A stretch of 64,000 bases of DNA from Arsenophonus endosymbiont of Aphis craccivora (GTDB lineage Bacteria; Pseudomonadota; Gammaproteobacteria; Enterobacterales; Enterobacteriaceae): NCBI RefSeq assembly GCF_013460135.1, contig NZ_CP038155.1:2046001-2110000 (forward strand). The letters run 5' to 3'. The notes below the pieces were generated by a model. The model saw only the letters and a list, made by a program, of their open reading frames with translations, searched no databases and was not told the DNA's origin. Below are positions 43,337-53,378 of this stretch, one piece after another. Each line of letters begins with the position of its first letter. Position 1 is the first letter of the stretch. Made by a program: the position numbers and the translations under genes.

Positions 43337-44639
43337 CTACCTGGATTTTTTTGGTGCTAAAGCTTTAGTATTAACGTTGCTGGTTGTCGGTTGTTTTAGT
43401 GGTTTACTCTTAGCATGAGAAGCTTTTGCTACCGATTTATGTCTGCGTTGTTTGCTTGCTGGGCTCTTTTTTGGCGTTGGTTCTGGCTTAATAGCCGGAT
43501 CAGGTTCATAGCCTGCGAGTGCCATACGCGGGATACTCTGTTTTAACAATCGCTCAATCGCTATTAATAAACTTTGCTCATCAATAGCAACTAGCGAAAC
43601 TGCTAAACCAGTCGCTGCCGCCCGCCCAGTACGCCCAATGCGATGGACATAATCCTCTGCTACATTGGGTAATTCGTAATTCACCACATAGGGTAGCTGT
43701 TCAATGTCCAATCCCCTGGCAGCAATATCGGTTGCTACCAAAACTCTAATCGCGCCTGATTTAAAATCTACCAGCGCCCGCGTTCGCGCGCCTTGGCTTT
43801 TATTACCATGGATCGCCATCGCTTTCATGCCATCCTTAATCAGATGTTCAGTTAAGCGATTAGCGCCAAATTTAGTGCGGGTGAAAACCAATACCTGCTG
43901 CCAGTTTTCACTGCCAATCAGATAAGAAAGCAATTCAGCTTTACGTCTCTTATCAACAAAATGAATAAGCTGTTTGACCTGCTGTGAAGCGGAATTACGT
44001 GGTGCCACTTCCAATATGGTCGGATTATGCAGTAAGCCATTTGCCAACTGTTTAATTTGGTTAGAAAAAGTGGCTGAAAAAAGTAAATTTTGGCGTTTTG
44101 CCGGTAATTTATTTAATATCCGTCGAATATCATGAATAAATCCCATATCTAACATTCGATCAGCTTCATCTAATACTAAAATCTCAACCTTTGACAAACT
44201 AACGGTATTTTGCTGCACTAAATCAAGCAAACGACCTGGGGTTGCCGCCACTAAAATGTCAACTCCTCCCAGTAATTTCATCATTTGTGGGTTGATACTA
44301 ACACCACCAAAAACCACCAGCGATTTTAAGCACAAAAATTGGCTATATTCACGCACATTTTCTCCAACCTGAGCGGGCTAATTCAGGAGTTGGTGCCAAA
44401 ATTAACGCCCTGACCGGTTTTTTGCCTTTTACAACAACAGGCGTATGACTAAGATGATGTAATATAGGTAAAACAAATCCGGCGGTTTTACCTGTTCCTG
44501 TTTGCGCGCTGGCCAACAGATCTTTTCCAGCTAATATGGCTGGGATCGACTGCGGCTGAATTAAAGGCGGCTTTTCGTATCCGACCGCTTTAATCGCCGA
44601 TAAGATCTCTTCAGATAAACCCAATGAGTTAAAACACAT
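43337..44639 (-). pseudogene. rhlE: RhlE DEAD-box RNA helicase, frameshifted
   Basis: RhlE is a ribosome-maturation helicase, about 454 residues. The frame starts [13 protein letters not shown] at 44639 and has Walker [14 protein letters not shown]. At about 44360-44375 a frameshift in motif Ia ends it (ILAPTPELA then foreign residues). The second frame has [18 protein letters not shown] (DEAD), SAT as [10 protein letters not shown], and the [11 protein letters not shown] motif VI, and ends in a Lys/Ser-rich tail ([20 protein letters not shown]). The usual PTRELA is PTPELA here, so the motif is altered as well as shifted. Confidence 0.93.
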
Positions 44640-44887
44640 AAATATAAAATACTCCAAGTTTCAGTTGACTTAATTTCAGTCAACTGAATATAAAAACCAT
44701 CACTATAAGCTATTAAAAATGGCGGTTAATGACAGTAAAATAACTGATTACTGGCAACCGCTATCACCAACTAATAAAAACGAAATAAAATAATTAACAT
44801 AAATTCATCAAATAACCATTAACCTGATAAAATTAAATATGCATAACCTTATTTTATTCCATATTATTGAACTATTTTAAGGATGCT
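44640..44887. other. Divergent rhlE/ybhG intergenic region
   Basis: AT-rich region with the presumed promoters of rhlE and the ybhGFSR operon. It contains TTGACTTAATTTCAGTCAA (44673-44691), an inverted repeat with TTGACT/AGTCAA arms that could be an operator. In E. coli the TetR-type regulator CecR (YbiH) is encoded here and controls these genes; no such gene is present in this window. I saw no other feature. Confidence 0.45.
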
Positions 44888-45883
44888 ATGAAAAAAAATC
44901 TGCGCTTATTATCTATTGCTATCATCTGCCTACTTATCGTTATTATAGTGGCTGGATACTACTACTATCAAACCTATCAGAATAAAACGCTCATTCTGTA
45001 TGGTAATGTTGATATTAGAACGGTCAACTTAAGTTTCAGAGTCAACGGTAAACTTCAGACACTGAATGTCGATGAATGGGATAAAATTAGCGCCGGTCAG
45101 ATCTTAGCTTCTCTTGATAATACTCCCTATCAAAATAGCCTGCAACGAGCGACAGGTATTCTTGCTAGCGCAAAAGCCAAATTAGATATGTTAGAAAGTG
45201 GTTATCGTAGCCAAGAAATTGATCAGGTTGAAGCCGAAGGGGCGCAACGGCAAGCAGCCTGGAAGTATGCTAATAGTTTTTACCAACGCCAACAAGGGCT
45301 TTGGACACAACGGGTGATTTCCGCCAATGACTTGGAAAATGCGAAAAATAATCGCAACCAAGCGCTTGCAGCGCTAAATGCAGCAAAAGATAAATTAAAT
45401 CAATTTCAGACCGGCTATCGTACTGAAGAAATAGCCGCCGCGCGAGGTGAATGGGAACAGGCGGTCACTGCATTAGCGCAAGCACAGCTGGATCTGGCAG
45501 ATACGATACTAACCACACCCTCGCCGGGTACTATCCTAACCCGTGCCATTGAGCCAGGGACTATTCTTACTGCCGGCAGCACTGTTTTTACCGTTTCATT
45601 GATCCGACCTGTCTGGGTTAGAGCTTATGTCAGTGCACCTTATCTCGGCGAAGCAATACCTGGGCGAGAAGTATTACTTTATACCGACAGGCGTCCATAT
45701 CAACCCTATCATGGCACTATCGGTTTTGTCTCACTAACCGCAGAGTTTACGCCTAAAAGTGTACAAACCACCGACTTACGTACCGATTTAGTTTATCGTA
45801 TTCGGGTCATTGTTAATGATGCTGACGATATGTTGCGCCAGGGTATGCCGGTGACGCTTCATTTTGCAGAAAAAAAACACTAA
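44888..45883 (+). CDS. ybhG: YbhG periplasmic adaptor (HlyD/MFP) of ABC exporter
   Basis: 331 residues from the ATG at 44888 (AAGGA just upstream); E. coli YbhG has 332. A single N-terminal membrane helix ([20 protein letters not shown]) is followed by a lipoyl/barrel-sandwich half, a long alpha-helical hairpin rich in Ala and Gln (about 90-200), and the second lipoyl half with [20 protein letters not shown]. It links an inner-membrane ABC exporter to an outer-membrane channel; E. coli YbhGFSR exports drugs and cations. It is the only gene of the four still open, so it is probably a protein without its transporter. Confidence 0.93.
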   Translation: MKKNLRLLSIAIICLLIVIIVAGYYYYQTYQNKTLILYGNVDIRTVNLSFRVNGKLQTLNVDEWDKISAGQILASLDNTPYQNSLQRATGILASAKAKLDMLESGYRSQEIDQVEAEGAQRQAAWKYANSFYQRQQGLWTQRVISANDLENAKNNRNQALAALNAAKDKLNQFQTGYRTEEIAAARGEWEQAVTALAQAQLDLADTILTTPSPGTILTRAIEPGTILTAGSTVFTVSLIRPVWVRAYVSAPYLGEAIPGREVLLYTDRRPYQPYHGTIGFVSLTAEFTPKSVQTTDLRTDLVYRIRVIVNDADDMLRQGMPVTLHFAEKKH

Positions 45884-45893
45884 GGCTTAATGA

Positions 45894-47616
45894 ATGGTCA
45901 ATACTGTTCATAAGATTACATTGACTGAGGTCGAAAAACGCTTTTCTGGTTTAGCTTCACCTGCGGTGGCAAAACTCACCACTGAGATCACCGGAGGTTC
46001 AGTGACCGGCTTAGTTGGACCTGATGGTGCAGGAAAAACAACGCTAATGCGTATGCTGGCTGGTTTATTAAAACCAGATAGCGGTAATATCACTATTATG
46101 GGCTTAGATCCGATTAGTCAAGGTGTTGACGTCCGTCGCCATCTTGGTTATATGCCACAAAAATTTGGTCTTTATGAAGATCTCACCGTACAAGAAAATC
46201 TGGATCTATATGCCAGTTTATGTGGCGTGATAGGAGAAAGCCGCCAACAAATCTATCAGCAATTACTAGATTTTACCGACCTTAGCCGTTTTACCCAACG
46301 ACTGGCAGGTAAACTGTCCGGGGGCATTAAACAGAAGCTTGGCCTGGCCTGTACATTAATCAGTCGGCCAAAAATCCTGTTGCTAGATGAACCTGGCGTG
46401 GGTGTTGATCCTATTGCACGTCAAGAGCTTTGGCGAATGGTTCATGAACTGGCAAGCGATGGTATGCTGATCCTTTGGAGTACATCCTACTTAGATGAAG
46501 CTGAACAATGCCGAGATATTTTACTGTTAAATCAAGGGCAACTACTTTATCGGGGGATACCGCAGGCATTAACTAATAAAATGGCTGGACGCTCATTTTT
46601 ACTGCAAGTTCCAACATCAAAACGCCGCGCATACTTACAAGATGCACTATTATTACCACAAACTACCGATTGTGTTATCCAAGGGCACTGTATTCGCCTG
46701 ATCTTAAAACAAAACAACCAGCAAACCGATTTCCTTGCCAGTCTAAATTTAGCGAATAGTAAACTTATTACCGCTAAACCCCGTTTCGAAGATGCTTTTA
46801 TTGATTTATTAGGTGGTAGCCCATCGCAACGTTCTGAGCTTGCGGAAATTATGCCGCAAATTCCAGCTGATCCGACTGAAACCGTCATTGAGCAAACTAT
46901 TCGGTGACTTTGCCGCTACGAATAATGTTAACTTTACGGTTAAACGCGGTGAAATTTTTGGCTTGCTAGGTCCTAATGGCGCTGGCAAATCAACAACATT
47001 TAAAATGATGTGCGGATTAATGGTACCAAGCACAGGCAGGGCATTAGTCTTGGGGATGGATCTAAAAATAAGCTCGAATAAAGCTCGCCAACATCTTGGC
47101 TATATGGCGCAAAAATTTTCACTGTACGGTAATTTAACAGTTGCTCAGAACTTAAAATTTTTCTCTGGTATTTATGGCCTTAGTGGCAATCAGCAACAGC
47201 AAAAAATCAGTAACATGATCAAGGCCTTTAATTTAAATCCAATACTGCAACAAACCACCGATGAATTGCCATTAGGCTTCAAACAGCAACTAGCCTTAGC
47301 CTGCTCGTTGATGCATGAACCGGACATACTTTTCTTGGATGAACCCACTTCAGGTTTGGATCCCCTGACGCGAAGAGAATTTTGGTTACATATTAACGGC
47401 ATGGTAAATAAAGACGTTACAGTAATGGTTACCACTCACTTTATGGACGAAGCGGAATATTGCGATCGAATTGGCTTAGTTTACCACGGTAAAATTATTG
47501 CTGCTGGCACACCCGATGAATTAAAAAGCCAAATCGCCACGGCAGAAAATCCGGATCCGTCGATGGAACAGGCTTTTATTAGTTTGATAGTTAACTATGA
47601 CCGAGGGAAACAATGA
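45894..47616 (+). pseudogene. ybhF: YbhF dual ABC ATPase, frameshifted
   Basis: E. coli YbhF (578 residues) carries two ABC ATPase domains in one chain. Here domain 1 (45894 to about 46880) has Walker A GLVGPDGAGKTTLM, signature KLSGGIKQKLGLA and Walker B ILLLDEPGVGVD. At about 46885-46900 a small deletion shifts the frame (PTETVIEQTIR then stop). Domain 2 continues in the next frame: Walker A GLLGPNGAGKSTTF, LGFKQQLALACS and LFLDEPTSGLD, ending at 47616. Each half is complete, so two separate half-proteins are conceivable only if re-initiation occurs; I regard it as broken. Confidence 0.93.
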
Positions 47617-48731
47617 GCCAAACAGAAAAAAAATCAACCCACGAAGCACAGTTTTCCTGGCGTCGTTTACAGGCCCTGTGTATTAAAGAAAGTAAACAGA
47701 TTTTACGTGACCCCAGTAGTGCGCTGATTGCCGTCGTTATTCCATTAATGCTGCTATTTATTTTTGGCTACTGCATTAATCTGGATTCAAGTAAATTACG
47801 GCTTGGCATTTTGGTCAATCAACAAAATAATCAAGTGCGAGAATTTGTCGCTACCTTTACCGGGTCCCATTTTATTGATGCGACAATTAGCGATAATCGA
47901 AAATTGCTAATAGATAAAATGCAAGCAGGCGAAATCCGCGGTATGGTAGTGATCCCGGTTGATTTTGCCAGCCAGCTTAATCGTCCCTTAGGGCATGCAT
48001 CGATCCAGGTTATTACCGATGGTAGTGAGCCGAATACCGACTATTTTGTACAGGCTTATGCTAAATGCATTTGGCAAACCTGGCAGCAGCAACAAGGTGA
48101 AAACGCCGTTTATGCTACTCAACCATTAATTGTTACTGAATTACGCTTCTGGTTTAATCCAGCAGCCATTAGCCAACATTTTATTATTCCAGGTGCAATC
48201 AGTATCATTATTACCGTAGTCGGTGCCATTCTGACTTCATTGGTGGTTGCCCGCGAGTGGGAACGCGGCACAATGGAAGCCCTACTTGCCACCCAAATAA
48301 CCCGCACATAATTGCTGCTTTCCAAACTATTACCTTATCAATTGTTAGGCACCTTTGTCATGCTACTTTGCATGTTAGTCACGGTCTTTATTTTGCATAT
48401 TCCTTATCGTGGTTCACTCTGGTTGTTATTTATTATTACCAGTCTCTACCTGGCTACTGCCCTTGGCATGGGATTACTGATATCTACCTGAACCAGTAAC
48501 CAATTTAACGCCGCTATCGTTGCATTAAATGCCGCTTTTTTACCTGCCATCATGTTGTCAGAGTTTATTTTTGAAATTGATAGTATGCCGATAGTTATTC
48601 GTAGTTTACAAACTCTATTTCTGGCCGGTGACATTTATGTTGTCCTGTTGACCACTTTTCTGTTATTAGCCACCACCGCCATCATCTTTATTGGGCTAAC
48701 TGCATTAAAAACGCGTCGCAGACTTGATTAG
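47613..48731 (+). pseudogene. ybhS: YbhS ABC exporter permease, two nonsense mutations
   Basis: An ABC-2-type permease, 372 codons in a single frame (E. coli YbhS has 377), overlapping the ybhF stop by 4 bp. It has an N-terminal membrane helix after [15 protein letters not shown], a periplasmic domain, then five C-terminal helices. In-frame TAA at 48309-48311 follows ATQITRT (relatives have TRTEL), and an in-frame TGA at about 48489-48491 follows GLLIST. No frameshift is needed. Because both lesions are substitutions in non-repetitive sequence, sequencing error is unlikely. Confidence 0.94.
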
Positions 48732-48740
48732 GGAGAGAAT

Positions 48741-49839
48741 ATGCTACACCGTCTCTATACACTGATTATCAAAGAATTACAGTCACTACTACAAGAGCCT
48801 CAAACCCGCGCAATATTGATCCTACCGGTTATTTTCCAAATGATCTTATTTCCACTGGCCGCTACTTTAGCTGTCACTAACACTACAATAGCTATCTTTA
48901 ATGCGGATAAAGGCCAAGATTCGATTGAATTAAAACAACGATTGGCAAAATCGACGACTTTCTCTAAAGTCTTACTACTTAATAATAATCTACAAGTTGC
49001 TGAAACAATCAATAATCGTAAAGCACTTTTAGTGGTACATTTTCCGCAAAATTTTAGTGCTCAACTGGCACAAAGAAAATCGACGCCGGTTCAACTAATA
49101 CTTGATGGTAAAAATTCTAATAGTGCTCAAATCACCGCTAACACAGTTAGCCAGGTTATTGAAAATTATCAACAACAATTAACAAACCAGCAGATAGCGC
49201 ATAATAATAGCGAATTAATTATTCGTCATTGGTATAACCCTAATCTTGATTACAAATGGTTTATTGTTCCATCCTTGGTAGCATTAATTACTACCATTGG
49301 TGTATTAATTGTCACTTCATTGTCAATTGCCCGTGAGCGTGAACACGGCACACTGGATCAGTTACTGGTTTCACCCCTGACACCTGGCAGATCTTTATCG
49401 GTAAAGTAGTGCCAGCATTACTTATTGCCACCTTTCAGGCAACATTGGTGCTGATTATCGGGATTTTCTGTTACAACATTCCATTTTCCGGTTCATTGTT
49501 TATACTACGATGGCAATTTATGGTTTGTCATTAGTGGGTTTTGGTTTATTGATCTCCGCTATATGCTCAACTCAGCAACAAGCGTTTATTGGTGTGTTTG
49601 TCTTTATGATGCCGTCAATATTGCTATCAGGTTACGTCTCACCTATAGAAAATATGCCGGTTTGGTTACAAAATGTCACCTGGATCAATCCTATTCGACA
49701 TTTTACTGATATTACTAAACAAATTTATTTAAAAAATGCCGATTTGGCCGTACTATGGCACAATTTGTGGCCATTACTGATTATTTCATTATTTACCACA
49801 GGCCGGGCTTATTGGTTATTTCGCCGAAAAATTGCCTAA
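48741..49839 (+). pseudogene. ybhR: YbhR ABC exporter permease, two frameshifts
   Basis: The second ABC-2 permease of the exporter, about 368 residues in E. coli. The first frame runs from [20 protein letters not shown] to [18 protein letters not shown], then shifts near 49380-49390. The next frame carries [20 protein letters not shown] until a second shift near 49505-49515. The last frame has [18 protein letters not shown] and [20 protein letters not shown], to 49839. It is non-functional as written. Confidence 0.93.
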
Positions 49840-49850
49840 ATGGTAAAATA

Positions 49851-49885
49851 AAAAATCCCGCTAACATTATCAGCAGGATTTTTTT
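49851..49885. terminator. Terminator between convergent ybhR and ybhL
   Basis: AAAAATCC-c-GCT/AGC-a-GGATTTTT stem with one mismatch (49851-49862 and 49872-49883), followed by further T on the plus strand and T-rich on the minus strand. Likely bidirectional. Confidence 0.82.
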
Positions 49886-49900
49886 AACAAACAGATTAAA

Positions 49901-50626
49901 TTAACGACGATCGCCTAGAATACGTAACATCATTAAGAACAAGTTAATAAAATCTAAATAGAGTGTCAATGCACCAAGAATAGCGTATTTACGCATACCT
50001 TCTTGATCACGACTATCAATTGGGCTACCCATGTCTTTCAGTTTTTGTGTATCATAAGCCGTCAAACCTGCAAAAATTAATACACCGGCGTAGGTGATAA
50101 CCAACGTTAAGCCAGAACTTTGCAGCCAAATATTGACCAATGAAGCAATAATTAGCCCTATTAGTGCCATAAATAAAAAACTACCCATACCACTTAAGCT
50201 ACGTTTGGTTGTATAACCATAAAAACTAAGTGCCCCAAACATAGCAGCAGTGATAAAGAAGGTGCTGGCAACCGAAGCGCCAGTGTAGGCAACTAATACG
50301 AGAGAAATGGTTAAGCCTGTCAGCGCCGAGTAGAGCATAAACATGGCCGTTGCCAGCGAGCCACTCAATTTGGGCAACAGAAATGATAATCCTATGACTA
50401 ATGCAAATTCAGCAACAATGAGGCCTATCAATACCCAACTATGCGTCGCCAGATACATAATAATATTACTATTATTAATCGCATACCAAGCAACAAACGC
50501 AGTTAATAACAAACCTACCGTCATCCAGCCGTATAATTGCGCCATATAGGTTTGAATACCTGCGCCAGCGCGCTGGACGATCGAATCATTTTGATGTTCA
50601 AATCGATTGATGATGATTACCCTCAT
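49901..50626 (-). CDS. ybhL: Bax inhibitor-1 family membrane protein YbhL
   Basis: 241 residues if the ATG at 50626 is used; E. coli YbhL has 234. It has seven membrane segments of the BI-1/YccA/TMBIM family: TYMAQLYGWMTVGLLLTAFV, SALTGLTISLVLV, TAYDTQKLKDMG (with the conserved pore Asp) and YLDFINLFLMMLRILG. Family members are pH-sensitive calcium leak channels; the role in bacteria is uncertain. The start is odd: the E. coli ATG aligns with an ATC here, and a good GAGGG motif lies inside the first codons, so initiation may have shifted upstream to the ATG or the GTG at 50629. The frame is intact. Confidence 0.9.
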   Translation of the reverse strand: MRVIIINRFEHQNDSIVQRAGAGIQTYMAQLYGWMTVGLLLTAFVAWYAINNSNIIMYLATHSWVLIGLIVAEFALVIGLSFLLPKLSGSLATAMFMLYSALTGLTISLVLVAYTGASVASTFFITAAMFGALSFYGYTTKRSLSGMGSFLFMALIGLIIASLVNIWLQSSGLTLVITYAGVLIFAGLTAYDTQKLKDMGSPIDSRDQEGMRKYAILGALTLYLDFINLFLMMLRILGDRR

Positions 50627-50807
50627 CACTTGCGTTAAAGATAAAGCTATTTAGTAAACTAAATAACTCAGTAAACTTAAGTTAAGTCTATCATAATTTC
50701 TGGATAAAACCATGGTTTGATATGCGCAAATAAGAGAAGGTTTTACATTACTTTTACTTTATTTAGCTAAATTTCAATAAATTGAAATAAATTCAATAAA
50801 AATTGTG

Positions 50808-51267
50808 TTACCAACGCTGAAATGCGGCTTGATCACTCGCTCTGGCCTCAACCCAACGACTGTTTTGTCCTTGCGCTAAATGCTCTTTTTTTCCAAAATG
50901 GCGCTTTTGTTTTCATATAATCCATAATAAATTCTGCCGCTAAAAAAGCGCTACTACGATGACCGCTAGTAACACCCACAAACACGATTTCCTCACCTGG
51001 CTGTAAAGTACCAATCCGATGAATAATACAGATACGTTGCAACTGCCAACGACCACGCGCTTCATTGACAATATCCTGTAACGCTTTCTCTGTCATGACT
51101 GGATAATGTTCAAGAGTGAGGGTGTTAATACTATCACCCAAGTTGTGATTACGCACTTTACCAGTGAAAGTAACCACCGCACCATCATCATAACATTGTG
51201 CTAACCATTCATATTGTTCACCAACATTAAAATTCGCTTGTTGAATAAGCAATCGTGTATTTGTCAT
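50808..51267 (-). pseudogene. moaE: MoaE molybdopterin synthase large subunit, frameshifted at C-terminus
   Basis: MoaE with MoaD makes molybdopterin from cyclic pyranopterin monophosphate. From MTNTRLLIQQ (ATG 51265-51267) the frame matches: DDGAVVTFTGKVRNHNLGDS, LTLEHYPVMTEKAL and MDYMKTKAPFWKK, with the active-site Lys region. A slip in an A7 run near 50889-50896 then changes the end to RAFSARTKQSLG and a stop at 50848. The lost native tail (HLAQGQNSRWVEARASDQAA and a stop at 50808-50810) is still readable in the other frame. In addition no stop separates it from the upstream moaD. Confidence 0.9.
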
Positions 51268-51513
51268 TGATCCTCCCGTTACCGGTGGAAAAAATGCGAT
51301 TTCATCGCCAGCAGTGAATGGATGCTCTGACTGTACAAAGGTATGATTGACCGCAAAAAGCAGTTTTTTGTGATCTAGTGCTAATGCCCAGCGCTCTCCA
51401 CGTTGGCTTAATGCATCACGTAATTCTTCTACGGTGGAATAACGATTTTCTAACTCTAACCTATCAGTGCCTGTCAATTCACGGACTTGGGCAAAGAAAA
51501 GCACTTTAATCAT
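51268..51513 (-). CDS. moaD: MoaD sulfur carrier with lost stop codon, fused to MoaE
   Basis: The 81-residue ubiquitin-fold sulfur carrier is complete: [17 protein letters not shown] through [14 protein letters not shown]. The terminal Gly-Gly, which MoeB adenylates and which must carry the thiocarboxylate, is followed by TCA (Ser, 51268-51270) instead of a stop. It then reads straight into the ATG of moaE, giving a 221-residue fusion. One base change from TGA would create this. The ATG overlaps the moaC stop (ATGA). A natural MoaD-MoaE fusion (MoaX of Mycobacterium tuberculosis) is matured by cleavage after Gly-Gly, but here the setting suggests decay. Confidence 0.9.
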
Positions 51514-51989
51514 GGTGTTACCTTAAAATCACCGGATTTACCACCCGTTTTTTCCAATAATCTAACCGTACTAATCACCATATCGTTCTGCACCGCTTTA
51601 CACATATCATAAATGGTTAATGCGGCAATTGATGCAGCGGTCAACGCTTCCATTTCAACTCCAGTTTTACCGGATAACCGACAATATGACTCAATTCGAA
51701 TGCTATTATTGCTTGTTTGTGCTTCCAGTAAAACTTCCACTTTAATGAGTAATAGTGGATGGCAAAGCGGGATCAGATCCCACGTTTTTTTGGCGGCCTG
51801 AATGCCAGCAATCCTAGCGGTAGCAAAAACATCACCTTTATGATGACTACCATTGATAATCATATTAAGCGTCTTAGCATTCATTGTTATAAATGCTTCA
51901 GCCCGCGCTTCACGTATGGTTTCCGCTTTAGCAGCCACATCCACCATATGCGCCTCACCCACTGAGTTGATATGGGTTAATTGAGACAT
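51510..51989 (-). CDS. moaC: Cyclic pyranopterin monophosphate synthase MoaC
   Basis: 159 residues against 161 in E. coli. With MoaA it turns GTP into cyclic pyranopterin monophosphate; MoaC closes the cyclic phosphate. Conserved elements are the [18 protein letters not shown] start region, [28 protein letters not shown] (substrate site), [20 protein letters not shown] and GGKSGDF. It is the only undamaged gene of Moco synthesis in the window. moaB, between moaA and moaC in E. coli, is absent here. Overlap with moaD indicates one operon. Confidence 0.96.
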   Translation of the reverse strand: MSQLTHINSVGEAHMVDVAAKAETIREARAEAFITMNAKTLNMIINGSHHKGDVFATARIAGIQAAKKTWDLIPLCHPLLLIKVEVLLEAQTSNNSIRIESYCRLSGKTGVEMEALTAASIAALTIYDMCKAVQNDMVISTVRLLEKTGGKSGDFKVTP

Positions 51990-52021
51990 TTTAAGCTCCT
52001 TGAGATCGCTAAAAATCGCAT

Positions 52022-53001
52022 TTATCCCCCAATAATTGAAAGATTTGACGTGATACCACTATCTCCTTGATGAAGAAAATGGCTTGCACGTTTTAACTGT
52101 AATTCTGCCCGAATACGTGCTTTTAATGCCTCAGATTGGGATGCATCAACCAATAGATCGCGTAAAATAATACTGCGCTCGCCAAACAGACAGAGATGAA
52201 GATGACCGATAGAAGAGACCCGTAAGCGATTACAACTTTGACAAAAATTCTGCTCATAAGGCATGATTAAACCAATTTCACCATAGTAATCAGGGTGCTT
52301 AAAAACCTGGGCCGGTCCATCAGAACGACAGCGTGGTATTTGCTGCCAATTTTGCTCTAATAACCGCCGCCGGATCTTTTCGCCTGAGACATGGTGACGA
52401 CGAAATATTTTATCACTCTCGTCAGTTTCCATTAATTCAATAAATCGTAGTTGGATTGGCCGCAGTTTGATCCAGTTGATAAAACTCGCTAAATTACTGT
52501 CATTGATGTTTTTCATCAACACAACATTGACTTTTATTTTTTCATAACCTGCCTCTAAAGCAGCATCAATCCCGGCCATGACTTAAAAAATTTATCTTGC
52601 CCGGTAATGGCTAAAAACTGTCGCGGATCAAGACTATCAACACTGACATTAATGTCCGTTAAACCGGCATTTTTCCACTGGCTAACATTTTTGGCTAGTC
52701 GATAACCATTAGTAGTTAGGGCAATTTTCTTAATCGCATGGTTTTGTTTGATTGTAGCAATAATGTCAATAAAATCACGGCGCATGGTGGGTTAGCCGCC
52801 GGTTAAGCGAATTTTTTCGGTACCAAGCTCAGCGAAAGATTTAGTCAGAAAAGCAATTTCCTGCAACGATCAAAAGGCTTGATCACCATTCGGTTTATAT
52901 CCATTAGGTAGACAATATGTGCAGCGAAAATTACATACATCCGTTATGGATAGTCTTAAGTAGTAGAATTTACGGGCAAAAGTATCAATAAGTTGAGTCA
53001 T
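52022..53001 (-). pseudogene. moaA: MoaA GTP 3',8-cyclase, broken
   Basis: MoaA is a radical SAM enzyme with two Fe-S clusters, 329 residues in E. coli. The start [20 protein letters not shown] lies at 53001, with the cluster motif [10 protein letters not shown]. In-frame TGA follows KPNGDQAF at about 52870, and an in-frame TAG replaces Glu in the conserved GGEP (about 52790). A frameshift lies near 52570-52580. The C-terminal half is readable: [32 protein letters not shown] with the second Cys set, and the GG C-terminus. Three lesions, so clearly dead. Confidence 0.96.
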
Positions 53002-53009
53002 AATAACGC

Positions 53010-53088
53010 CTTTCCAAATACTGGAGATGCAGGCATTTCTACCTTGCACCCTGGTGGCTGATAAATGCCACGGCCTCAATACCCTATT
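53010..53088 (-). promoter_or_regulatory. Moco RNA motif (molybdenum cofactor riboswitch) upstream of moaA
   Basis: On the minus strand the leader holds the conserved blocks GAGGCCGTGG, then CCACCAGGGTGCAAGGTAG and AAATGCCTGCATC, ending a few bases before an AAGGCG ribosome-binding site and the moaA ATG. These match my memory of the Moco motif in the E. coli moaA leader, including the GGTGCAAGGTAGAAATGCCTG core. In E. coli it represses moaA translation when cofactor is present. It is well conserved although the gene behind it is dead. Confidence 0.87.
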
Positions 53089-53378
53089 TAAATGTTAAGT
53101 TCACAAACTTAGGTAAAAAGGCTAGGAGTTAATAACACCACATACAATAATAGCGTAATGTAATGATTGCTATAAATCTTATTGCTAAATATTTAAAAAA
53201 GCGATTAAGCACTCAAATCTATATTTTGCAATTCAACAAGTTAATCAATTAGCTGAAAATAATGTAATATAAAAGAATGACAAAGTTATTGTTTAATATC
53301 ACGTTAATTTAATAAGGTCTGATATTTGATAATCAATTATGTCAAACCCTATCAGCAAATAATAAAATAGGGGAAGTA
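53089..53378. other. Divergent moaA/ybhK promoter region
   Basis: About 290 bp of AT-rich sequence upstream of the riboswitch and of ybhK. It presumably contains both promoters. I see no further motif that I would defend. Confidence 0.4.

Noticed and set aside
45894-47616. ybhF as two separate genes encoding half-transporters
   Set aside because: E. coli YbhF is one protein with the same two domains, and the join here shows a small deletion and no ribosome-binding site for the second half.
51268-51513. MoaD-MoaE as a proven functional MoaX-type fusion
   Set aside because: Attractive, but the MoaE part is frameshifted and most other Moco genes are broken, so decay is the simpler reading; kept as a finding with caveat.
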